Assembly (NCBI GenBank): GCA_903813345.2
Contig: CAIIXF020000001.1
Coordinates: 20,729,915 to 20,793,914 of the forward strand
From: Owenia fusiformis
Taxonomy: Eukaryota; Annelida; Polychaeta; Sabellida; Oweniidae
DNA length: 64,000 nucleotides
Reading direction: 5' to 3'
A program made the position numbers and the translations under genes. The notes beneath the pieces are model-generated. The model made no database searches. It saw only the letters and a list, made by a program, of their open reading frames with translations, and was not told the DNA's origin. This document shows positions 26,697 to 38,800 of this stretch, piece by piece (position 1 is the stretch's first letter; each line of letters opens with the position of its first letter).

Positions 26697-29600
26697 AACT
26701 TAATCAAAATCTTTAAGTGGAACATCTCCCAAATGGAACACTATTGTGATGTATGAAAGACACTTTGATAGGTTTTACCATCACACTGAAATGATGTCAG
26801 GCCTTTAAATTCTTAACCAAAGTATTATTACTCTTTGGAAGATGTTTTAACCACCTTACTCAAAGTGAAGGATAATTATTCCCTTGTGATATTTGATAAC
26901 GTTCCTTGTAATATTATCAGAGTAATTTTTCATAAGCGGACATTCTTACATTCTCTCCAAGACATATATCATATATTGACACATTAGTTTATGAGGTTGC
27001 ATGTTCAGCTGACAAACTACTGGAAGTCTGAAATTGTTCCAATGATTATAGATAAAGGACAGGGTCAGGCCGTCCAACTATGCCACAATTTGTGTATTTC
27101 TCACACATTTGCTGAGAGTTTGTGAACTAGCATGTAGAGCGAAGCGAACCTGAAAAATTTCAGGTGTCCAAAGTTTGGAAATATGCAATAAATTTTGTGT
27201 TGAAAAAATTGTGCATTTCAAGAATACAATGCATAAGTATTTTATTTATACATTTATTTTGTCTTAATTCGATAATTTGAATTCAACTCAGTTCAAACTT
27301 CAGATCTTTTTTTTCAGTAAGTCTTTACTTTGCATTCATATATGTTCTTAATGTGGTATCTTTTTAGTTCCTTTAAAAACTAAATCAATGTTGGTTTTGA
27401 AATTATTTTGTGTTTTGATCAGAGAAAAATTAAATGCAGTTTTGTTGAAAAGATCATTTTAGCTCCCAAAACTTTATAGGGCCTTATACTTAAATATTAT
27501 ACTTACTTATAGTATACATGTGACATTTGAGAATATAAGCAGTAAGATGCGCAACATAATTATTGTGTAAAATGTTTTATTGAATTTGTCAATAGTCATT
27601 AGTATTGAGAGGATGTGTTGAGTGTAGAGTAATCTAATCTGTGGCGGTAGAGCTCGCAGTACCCTCAAAGTGGAAATGTAACTCAATCTAATCTCATTGT
27701 CTATTAGCAAAATATAATATAAATGCCAGTGACTATTTACTAACATTTTCTATTCAATTTATTGCGTAAGTTTCTTTTATAGAAATCATTAGAATCTGTT
27801 GGCGCCAGATGGGTTCGTGGCATACTGAGTAAAATCTAATTGGTTGTGTCATATTTCATGTACACAATTGTGAAGCTCAAAAGCTAGAGTAATATTCTGT
27901 ACAAAGTCCGCTGTTTGAGATGAGGAGTCTTACGTTTCCAAGAGGTAATTGTCAAGTAATTGTCTTGGGAGACACTTACGCTTACGCATATGTAACTTGA
28001 TAGTTCCTGTATAATAATACAATATTAGCAAAACTGGCAATTGTAGACAACTCTCTAGAGATTTTTTTTTTTACAAAAACACAAACTTGTGCTGTAAGTT
28101 GTATATTACTAATGTGGTTTTGTCTTTCATTGATGGGCTTTTTGGTTCAAACCTTTTTTCTATGTGGGATGTTTTACGAATTATGTTTTGTTTCATCTGT
28201 AAGTTTTTCAATATCTTAATTGTGTTAAGTACATTGGTATACATAATTTACAAATATACATATATATTTTTAAAGGCTATTTATTATAATTATATTGCAA
28301 TTGTAATCATCAGACTGTTTGTTTGGTGGTATTTTTCCTGTCATAGTATATTGCATTCATCGTTGTCATAGCATTATATTGATACAACTACTTGTAAAAC
28401 ATCTGCAGGTTTTATCTTATTCAAACCACTTATCTTACATTTTTCAGTATATTCATTAGCAGTTTATCAAGGGAAGTATTGTTAAACCCTATGGCAGTTG
28501 GAACAAAAGTCCCTAGATTTAATGCACCATTGGTGACAATAGGTCCTCTTGATAGATCAATACGTATGTGGCTCTACATCATGTGGTGAAATTGACATTC
28601 TCATCAAAGATTGAGAAACTATCATTAAAAACCATATTTTGCTATCTTTAGTCCAAGAGTATCTCTCTTCTTTCCAAAGCTATAAGAGAGGTTTTGCACA
28701 ATGGGTTATAGCTAAAACGTATCCTCAACAACACCTCGGTTTAATTGAACTATTACGCGTAAATCTGCTGAATGCTTTACAGATTTTATGGATTGGGCTA
28801 AAAAGTAATGCGAAACCTCTCTACTGTGCCAGCTAAACCTGATGTTGTTAGACAATCTTTTGTTATTCAAATCCTCAGTCCAGTAGATTGAAACAGATTG
28901 GTAAAGTCATCTGGAGTCAAATGAAACACCAATATCAGCTTTGGTCCCAGTTTAATTTAAGAAGAGGTCACTTAAGAGAAATCAATTTAGGCCCAAACTA
29001 TTGCGTTTCGACTTTGTGAAAGAATCTTCATCTTGGTATACAATAAGATGTCATGTCATGTTTAAAACATCAGTTTGGGCTTTCATTGTTGCTGTACTGT
29101 AGTCCAGTTTCTTTAGAGACAAGTATTGGTCAATGGGATGGCAAATCCCAAGACAACGGTAGTATTTATCTGAAATGTTTCTGAGACAATAGGGCCTTGA
29201 AGAATAAATTTGAGGTCACAATGGATCTTGCTGTTTGATCCTCAATTTAAACTGTCTCATTTATCTGATTTTTTAATTATTTTGTCTATGTCTATTTTTC
29301 TACAGGTCTACTTAGTCATACATGTATGTACCTTATTATTAGATGTGAACTTCAGCATTTAGGATTTTATTTACATGATTAGTTTTTAATCTCATATTGG
29401 TTTCTGCTATGTTAGTTTGGGGAAAAGAGCTGTTCTTTGCAGTTAAATAAAAGAACATTGATTTATTAAAACAAAAAGGTTCAAAAAATATTGATGTACC
29501 AAATTGAAGATGATTTCTTGACATCTCTTTAGCATTTCTCAATCTTAATTTGGATAAATCATACCTCAGTTATGAAATACCATATCTTAACTTAATTTGA

Positions 29601-30894
29601 TAAATTCTTAATTTGATAATCAAATCAAATCAAAGATCATCTTAGGTATCTTACAGCTATACATAAACTGCATGTATATGCCAAGAGTTTTAGCATGAAT
29701 TATTTATGACAAACTAATGCTTTACTATTTCACTAGTATATTGATTATGCTGTATGTTTTTCTCCTATATTATTTATTGATGTACAGTGCATAGACACAG
29801 ATTTAAAATGAAATGAACCGTTTTGGGGTCATTTCGTTCAGATTGAAGTGGGAAATAATTCCCAAATTGACACAATGAGGTGTTCCACAAAATAGATTTA
29901 TTCTTAACTGTCAGTTGAACCAGTCACTCTTTCATTTTCTAGCACTAAACTGACATGATTTTGTGAAGCGGTAATTTGATTTTACTCTCAGCACTGCTTC
30001 AAAAATTGGTCTTACTCTCAAAGCTTGGATAAATATCCACTTAAAGGATTAAGGGTTGGCGTCCCAGACAAGCCAATAAAGATGATACAGTTGTCAGGTG
30101 TTGGAATAAGAATAAAGTAGTCATCAATTAGCTTAGCTCTTTTGTCGTTCCTTACTTCATTTACAAATTAGGAAAGAACCCATCTTCCATGAAATAATAA
30201 TGAGGAATAGTCTGACTGTAAAATGATAAGGAAACTAGGGTATTATTGAAATGTTAAGAGGAATAAAATGAATGCCAAAAAAAACAAAAATAGGATGCAA
30301 TGATTCATACCTATTCTGTAAAATTATCTCTAGTAATATTAATATGTATCATAGTCGAACACTTCTAAATAAACACATCAAATCGATGCAATTTGCTACT
30401 CGCCAGGTGTCTAATTGGCTAAGAGTTCTTTGCTACTTTACGTTTTACCATCCACGCAATTATTGAAGCTCTCTTGATTTATATTACAACGCTTTGTTCG
30501 ATGATTTAACCATTTTTTATTACTTTTACAATGAAACTTACGTCAACCGCTTCAGAATTTGTTGTAAAGTATCCTAGCAATGGTATTATAAAGAATTAGA
30601 GAAATACAGAAAGTATGGATTCCATACTGCAGGCAGTTGTAATATGTCATCCCTCCCCAGCAGGATTGAAACCTTCGATGTATCTATCAATAACAATGTC
30701 ATCATTCCGGATGAAATGCCAATAAAATGCATAATAATTATACGACAGGTATCGACCACGTCTACAAACAATTTTATAAAGTACTTTAACTGCCTTAAGT
30801 AGACAATGGAAGTCAAATTTACATATTTTTATCATGTATGATAAAAACTTAATGATTCATTGTTGCTTATATTATCTTTCTTCTGTATTTGCAG
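26697..30894. other. Intron 1, no further feature seen
   Basis: About 4.2 kb of AT-rich intronic sequence ending in a pyrimidine-rich tract and GCAG acceptor at 30891-30894. No exon, RNA gene or bounded repeat was recognised. Confidence 0.45.
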
Positions 30895-30930
30895 ATATGC
30901 CATTCAAGCCTAAAACTCGGCCCCCAGCTG
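30895..30930 (+). CDS. AGRN: Agrin-like, exon 2: proline-rich juxtamembrane linker
   Basis: This 36-base exon sits between a strong acceptor (TTCTGTATTTGCAG) and donor (GTAAGT). It is phase 1 at both ends and encodes D-MPFKPKTRPPA, a basic, proline-rich spacer between the membrane span and the first follistatin domain. Vertebrate transmembrane agrin has a comparable proline-containing linker in this place (family knowledge). Its last G joins CT of the exon at 46437 to give alanine before PCEMKFC. As a length that is a multiple of three with equal phases, it could be skipped without a frameshift. Confidence comes from splice signals and phase. The peptide itself is too short to identify alone. 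Confidence 0.7.
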
Positions 30931-31062
30931 GTAAGTCTAATAATTTGTTGACATTCTGGAGTGATTGATTGGTTGATTAATTGAGTGATCGATGTATCAA
31001 TTGATTGATGTATTGATCGATTGATAAAGACGTGACCATGACATAGAAATCATTATATCCAC

Positions 31063-31168
31063 AGGCCCGTAGCCAGGATTTACCAAGGGGGGTTCACTTT
31101 TTGCAAAATTCCAGGGGGGTTCACTTGTGACAATTTTGGTCCAAAAATGGCCCCTGGCTATGGGCCTG
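31063..31168. mobile_element. MITE of the CCCGTAGCCAGG family, short copy
   Basis: The left end AGGCCCGTAGCCAGG and right end CCTGGCTATGGGCCTG form a clear inverted repeat. ATCCAC flanks at 31057-31062 and 31169-31174 give a perfect 6-bp target duplication. At 106 bp it is the shortest complete copy. Its interior is in the opposite orientation to the copy at 25358. Confidence 0.9.
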
Positions 31169-31174
31169 ATCCAC

Positions 31175-33051
31175 ATTTGAAATTCTATAGACAGCATTTG
31201 ATTAATCTTTTAGAGTGGAATGTATTTTCTATGCCTTTGGTCACATCCAAATAACATTATACAAATTGGAATAAATAGAGTGTTCTATTAGAAATGGCTG
31301 ATGGCCATTTATGTCTGTATAAACGTAATTGTTAGAAAGTGCCATTAGAAATATAGCATGGCTTTGTAAAATGATGTCTCTATCTGAAAGATTGTATACT
31401 TTTGCAAGAATTCAGTGAAGTGTCTGTAAACGAATCTCAACCATGAAAAAATATAAAATTATAAAATGACACCTAAAGGCCCACTTCATCAAAATGTAAA
31501 TCCTTGAATCTGCAAGGTAATTATGTACATTTTATACCTAAGCCTAAGGAAGGACAATTGATTTGCAGATCAGTAATTTGACAATGTTTGGAATCGTTTA
31601 CAGACACAATACTTAGTTTTACAATAGAATACCTTTTTGGCTGGCTTCAGTGATACTCTTGCGTCTTGCTTGTTTGTCATCTTAGCTTCTTTGCATGTAT
31701 TGACTCTCAAGCGTTACAACTCTATTGTGATCTATTTGCCTGTAACTCTGAGGTATCGAGATATTGGATATAATGGCTGGCTTACAACAAAACAAAGCCT
31801 CTTTTAATCCTGGTATTAGAACTCTTTGATGCTGGATATGATTCTCATGACTTATGACAAATGATATATGATATGGAGCAAATATATATCAAATTTGATA
31901 TTATCTTAATCTCATAATAATTTATCACTTTCCAAGATAATTTGTGCCATTTAAGTGTCAGGTTATTTTCTCTGTTTGCATCTCAGGTTTTCACTTTGGC
32001 ATGGATCTATTTCAAATAGACCAAAACAAGTGGAAATCACACCTGAGAAATTACAGTTGCAGATATATGTGTCAAATTAGGCTATTGCATCTAAATTGGA
32101 ACAATCTAATAAGTATGGAAATATAATGTAAATGTGTCTGACATACATTAGCTGAAAGCACAATTTATATAAAAATAATGGTCAAATTCTTTATTATTGA
32201 TCGCATGATTATTAATGCGATTCATCTATGTTTCTACGGGGATTTTTTGGAGCCGATAGTAGATCTTTGCAATTATTCTGTATGTACAATAGCAACTCGG
32301 CATTAGTGCCATACTATTCAACTTCAGCAAACTAATAAAATTGTGAAGATGTCTCAATCGAAAAAATGTTATACATTGTTATTGGAACATTAGCTCCTTG
32401 AGAGGGGAATTGAATTATGCAAATATCCAAGGCAGGTTTCATTATGACTTTCTGTTGAAAATGGCAGGAAATTTGAAATTAGATTTTCTCGTGATCTGAC
32501 TTTAGTACAATGTCTAAACATATTCAAGGCAATCTTGTGGTTTCTCATGAAAGACATCAAGACAATAATTACGACTCAACAAAATAGGACCATATGGTCA
32601 TTATGAAAAATATACATTTTCAAAGTCAACTTGAAATATTGAAGTCTATGATCTCGGTTTGAATTGAAGAAGCTTATATGGACCAAGAATCAATATTTTA
32701 AATCCATGTTTTATTAACACTCGAAACATTGATTAAATAATTGTTTATGACTAGAAATGCTTCAAAATTGTTTTGTTGCCAAACCATCATATTCCTTACC
32801 CTTTTCATGTCATTTGTGACAAGTCTTGTTTGAATCAATTTCAAAGGATGAATTTCCTTTTTCTTTTAAGCACCTCTAGCAGCAATAGCAATGTAGCATT
32901 TTGCAATATGTTCCCCTATCTTTTTTATATGATTATATACATATCAGCAAGAGTTTTAGACAACTTGTCTTTGTAAGTGTTTGTACATGTACCGTAAATG
33001 CATTATGTGAACTTGTCTCAGATTTTAATGTTGCCGTGTTGTTTCTACAAG
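31175..33051. other. Intron 2, no feature seen
   Basis: AT-rich intronic sequence without recognised exons or bounded repeats. Confidence 0.4.
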
Positions 33052-33075
33052 ATATGCCGCAGTCTGATCAACCTG
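33052..33075 (+). CDS. Candidate 24-base microexon of the agrin-like gene
   Basis: A pyrimidine-rich acceptor (GTTGTTTCTACAAG) is followed by 24 bases and a GTGTGT donor. The segment is phase 1 on both sides and encodes D-MPQSDQP. Its first seven bases (ATATGCC) are the same as those of the exon at 30895, so the two may be related and used together or alternatively in the juxtamembrane linker. The case rests only on splice signals, phase and this similarity, and a GT donor without a following AAG is weak. Confidence 0.35.
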
Positions 33076-35804
33076 GTGTGTATGCTTCCTTTATGCATGC
33101 TTTCCCCACTGTTTATAATGTTGTCCAATATTTATTTTTTAATATCTGGTTTTAACTGTGATAGATGGCGCTCTAATGGCATTCTTATTAGGCCTCATCT
33201 AAAAGTAATTTTTGTCTAGCTTTAAGTTTAAAAACTTGCTATTCTAAGTTTAGAGGTTTTCATTTTAAAGATCGTTAAATGGCAACCCTCAAATGTTAGA
33301 TATTACCACTAAATTATGTAAAATATTTCACTGAGATGCCTAACCCAGATAAGAAAACATGTTGAAAGAATCAATTTATTAGAAAGGTTACATCAACTTA
33401 TTTGTTGTTTTAATAATCTTCACCTCCCTCTGCAGTAACAACTTTGTATTTTTATAGTCTCGTAGAGATCATAGACTATACTATGCCTCTAATGGAATTT
33501 TTGTAAATTTTATTTAATATCAGATTCTATAAAACTAAGATAGTTCTGGTTTTTGAGATTTTTTATTTTGTAATAATGTCACGATAATTGTCTATTTAAT
33601 TGCATGTTCAGGTTATGTGTTATTTCTACAATCAATTTCAGGCTCGTCTTTTATTTAATTAAGGTAGCCTGAGTAGAATAAGTAATTTGCTGAATTACTG
33701 GAATCATTCAAGGCAGTAATTTTATATGTGGATAGTTTAACTTAAAGCAAAACAGTTGTTTTACCATTTGCTTACTGTCAATGTCCACCTTAACTTTACT
33801 GTCCTGTATTTTGCACGTAGGCTTCCATCTGACAATATGTGCAAGCCTGTATCAAAATCATTCCACTTGGTCTACCTTTAATCATTCATATCGGCATGTC
33901 ATGAGAAAAATAATGACTGAATATTATAAGATGTGACTTGTCAAAGTTAAGAGCCACTGTTGCTTATTGTTGTTTGTATTCATTGCCTCCGATGATGTCA
34001 CAGGTAAATTCGGTAAATCGCAACGCCACAATGAAATCTTCAAACCTGATAAACCAAAATACACAATGCGTAAGTGTAAAATTCTACATTACATGTATGT
34101 TGTATTTGCTTAAGTTTCATCTTTTCAACATTTATCTTAGTTTTAGTTTTATATAGGTCCCAATGAGAGAATTATCTCAGTAATTTGTCAAAAGTTAAGC
34201 ATGCATGTATATTATGACAAATGTTTTATAAATTGTAGTATTTCATTCATTTTAGATAAGTTCATATTGTAGTCATTTGTTTTGTTATTTGATCTGGATG
34301 TGCTTGATGGATCACCAGATTAATCAAGAGCATTACAATACCTGTGCTGGTAGATTGGTTCATACTCTGTGTGTCTATGATAGCAGCTTTTTGCATTAAG
34401 TTATTAATTGGATAGGATATTAGGGTTTGGTACAGTTTTTCTGTCCATCAATTACACTATGATCTGGAGCATCAAGAGATGATGCGGTCAATGTACTACC
34501 CCATTATTGTATTGGCTTAAATCAGATACGTTAATGCAGGCGGCGCAGCTCATACACTACGAAACAAATTGAACTATCACTCTATCCCATACCATACCAT
34601 ACCACACAATACCATACCATACCATTTCAGGTATTGAATTTGCCCTTGGTGCACTTAGATAACTAATGTTCTTTATTCAGATTAAGATCAATTTGACCTC
34701 ACTTTTTTTATTTATATTCCACTTATTTATAACTTTTTTCCATAATATTCCAACTGTTGTTTAATCAGGTATGGTGAGTTTGTCACAATGATTAAGCACT
34801 CGCTCATTATTCTACTGAACCAAAAAATAAAAAGTAACTTAGGTTAAAATGCCAATCTGCCATGAAATGTCTCCTGGAGTTTCATGACAATTGCCCAGGA
34901 ATTATCAGTGGGTAAAAAAGCATTTGTTGCTTCAAACACTGAAAATTAAAAAAATCATGAAAAATTGGATATTTTGACCATATTTGAGCATTCTCATTCA
35001 GAATTGTCAGAATACAAATTTTGTACTTTGTTAAAAAGAAAGCCTGGGAAGGCCACTTTATTCAAAGCATTTTAGATTATTTATCATGTTTGAACTTTTA
35101 GACATGGTTGGAGATCTACTTATAGTTGATGGAAAACTCACAATTCATGGATCTTCTTTCAAGTTGGTCAAATTAACCTTATTTCACCTTGAGATGACAG
35201 CATTGACATTCAATTAGTGACTCTAAAATACATCAATTGCTCATGAGCAATATACCATTCCAGCCATAGTGATATTATTTGCATTTTAAGCAATTAGGTA
35301 AAGCTCTATAAGAGCGACACTTCATCACTTTTGACAGCTTTACTATTTCTTCACTTGATGGATCTGTCACATCAGAGCGCATTGACATTATATAAGTGAT
35401 GAGGTAAAACCTTGAAACTTAAAATGAATGCTATACAATGAGGCAAATATTATATGAGTATGGCCAATTGAGTAAGAGATCAGACAAATGGTTTCACAAA
35501 TTAATGTATTTTTAGTTTTGCTTCAAGCCCCCGTGACCCCGTCCCTCCACATACCTCATCTTTGAATATGAAGTAGAAGTAGGGAGGGGGTCTGGAGATT
35601 TGATGTAAGAGTAGTATAATATAGATACAAGTTTACATGTGAATTTCATGAAAATATATATCAAACTTGTGAATATAAAAAATATTTTGAAATGTTTCAC
35701 AATTTAAATTATTTATGTTTTATATTGCATGGGTTATGGTTGAGAATCGGGATATGATAAAAAAAATATTATATACATGTAATCACTGAATTTGTATTTG
35801 TATG
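33076..35804. other. Intron 2, with a small (CCATA)n tract
   Basis: AT-rich intronic sequence. A short CCATA pentanucleotide tract lies at about 34586-34625. No exon was recognised. Confidence 0.45.
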
Positions 35805-38800
35805 TCAAAATTATTTATTAGGAGGCCCCAACGGGGGGCCTCCTATAGATTTTATAGATATTATTTATTAGGAGGCCCCAACGGGGGGCCTCCTATAGAT
35901 TTTATAGATATTATTTATTATTCTTTATTAGGAGGCCCCATCGGGGGGCCTCCTATCAATTTTGTAGATATTATTCTTTATTCTTTATTATTAGGAGGCC
36001 CCATCGGGGGGCCTCCTATCAATTTTGTAGATATTATTATTATTATTATTATTATTATTTATTCTTCCTCCCTCTTTTTCTCCTACTTCCAACTACCTTT
36101 CAACTAGGTACTACATAGTCCTACTAGGGACCTGGGCTGAACTTGGCGGGAAAGGAATTTTTATCTAGGTCAAGATCAAAGGTCAAAATCTAGGTCAAAT
36201 CAAAGCTTTTTTCAAGTTTCTCAAATCCTGACACTACACTTCAATATTTTTGGCTGAATTTTTGCATACTGATAGATATTAGTATTCTATTAGTCTTAGC
36301 CTTTTGCCGTCTAGAGAAATTTTGCCCAGATTTTGAGATATTGAAGGTCAAAAAAGGTCAAAAAAGGTCTTTTTTCAACTTGCTTCAAATTGACCAATTT
36401 TTTTTTTAAAACTCATCTACAAGTTCTCAGGATTCCAAATCTGACCTTACTTTTGACCTTTGACCTTTGGTTGACCTTCAATGACCTCCAGGGGTACAAA
36501 AAGTTGATTTTTCAAATCGATTTTCTGGATTCAAATTTAGGTATATTTAGTCACAAAGGACCCACTGAGGTCTAAAAAAGTAAAATTTGCAAGGTCAAAG
36601 GTCAAGGTCATATAACTAAATCACAAACTGTGTTTTCTAAGTTTCTCAAAATTGGTAACTACAAATCAATATTTTTTCATGAAAGTCAGGATATATATTC
36701 CTCTATAGGTTCTACACATATTAGCAATTGACTATTTATTAAAATTGTGTACCAGTTTTGAGATATTGGAACTCAAAAACTGAAAAAAGGTCAAATTTCG
36801 AAACTTTTCAAGACTAAATTTCAACTTGCTTCAAATTGACCAATTTTTTTTTAAAACTCATCTACAAGTTCTCAGGATTCCAAATCTAACCTTACTTTTG
36901 ACCTTTGACCTTTGGTTGACCTTCAGTGACCTCCGAAAGGTCAAAAAAGTTGATTTTTCAAATCGATTTTTTGGATTTAAATTTAGGTATATTTAGTCAC
37001 AAAAGACATACCGAGGTCTAAAAAAGTAAGATTTGCAAGGTCAAGGTCAAAGGTCAAGGTCATCAAGCTTAATCACAAACTGTGTTTTCTAAGTTTCTCA
37101 GAATTGGTGACTACAAATCAATATTTTTTAATGAAAGTCAGGATATATATTTCTCTAAAGGTTCTACACATATTAGCTATTCATATATGATCTTAAATTT
37201 GATATTTAACCTTTAGTTGACCTTCTAATTGGCAATGCCTACAGGGCCTCCGTAAGATTGCTTGCAATCTTCTAGTTATTATTTATTCTTCCTCCCTCTT
37301 TTTCTCCTACTTCCAACTACCTTTCAACTAGGTACTACATAGTCCTACTAGGGACCTGGGCTGAACTTGGCGGGAAAGGAATTTTTATCTAGGTCAAGGT
37401 CAAAGGTCAAAATCTAGGTCAAATCTAAGTTTTTTTCAAGTTTCTCAAATCCTGACACTACACTTAAATATTTTTGGCTGAATTTTTTCACACAGATAGA
37501 TATTAGTATTCTATTAGTCTTAGCCTTTTGCCGTCTAGAGAAATTTTGCCTAGATTTTGAGATATTGAAGGTCAAAAAAGGTCAAAAAAGGTCTTTTTTC
37601 AACTTGCTTCAAATTGACCAAATTTTTTTTAAAACTCATGTACAAGTTCTCAGGATTCCAAATCTGACCTTACTTTTGACCTTTGACCTTTGGTTGACCT
37701 TCAGTGACCTCCGAAATGTCAAAAAGTTGATTTTTCAAATCGATTTTCTGGATTCAAATTTAGGTATATTTATTCACAAAAGATCTTCTGAGGTCTAAAA
37801 AAGTAAAATTTGCAAGGTCAAAGGTCAAGGTCATCAAACGAAATCACAAACTGTGTTTTCTAAGTTTCTCAAAATTGGAGACTACAAATCAATTTTTTTT
37901 ACTGAAAGTCAGAATATATATTCCTCTATAGGTTCTACACATATTAGCAATTGACTATTAATTAAAATTTTGCTCCAGTTTTGAGATATTAGAACTCAAA
38001 AACTGAAAAAAGGTCAAATTTCAAAATTTTTCAAGGTCAAATTTCAACTTGCTCTAAATTGACCAAACTTTTTTTTAAAAAGCATCTACAAGATCACAGG
38101 AACTCAAATCTGACCTTAGTTTTGAACTATGACCTTTAGTTGACCTTCAGTGACCTTCGAAAGGTCAAAAAAGTTAATTTTTCAAATTGATTTTCTGGAT
38201 TCAAATTTAGGTTTCTTCAATCAGAAAAGATATACTGAGGTCTAAAAAAGTAAAACCTGTAAGGTCAAAGGTCAAGGTCATCAAACAAGATCACAAACTG
38301 TGTTTTCTATGTTTCTCAAAGTTTGTGACTACAAATCAATATTTTTGAATTAAAGTCAGGATATATATTCCTCTAAAGCTTTTACACATAATAACAATTG
38401 ATTATCTATTAAAATTCTGCACCAGTTTTGAGATATTGGACCTCAAAAACTGAAAAAGGTCTAATGTTGAAATTTTTCAAGGTCAAATTTCACATTGCTT
38501 CAAAATGACCAAACTTTTTTTTAAAAATCATCTACAAGATGCCTGGAGTTCATATATGTCCTTGTATTTAAGATTTGACCTTTGGCTGACCTTTAAATGT
38601 TCAAAAAAGCCTACGGGGCCTCCGTAAGATTGCTTGCAATCTTCTAGTTCTTTATTATTATTTATTCTTCCTCCCCCTTTTTCTCCTACTTCCAACTAGC
38701 TTTCAACTAGCTACTACATAGTCTTACTAGGGACCTGGGCTGAACTTGGCGGGAAAGGAATTTTTATTTAGGTCAAGGTCAAAGGTCAAAATCAAGGTCA

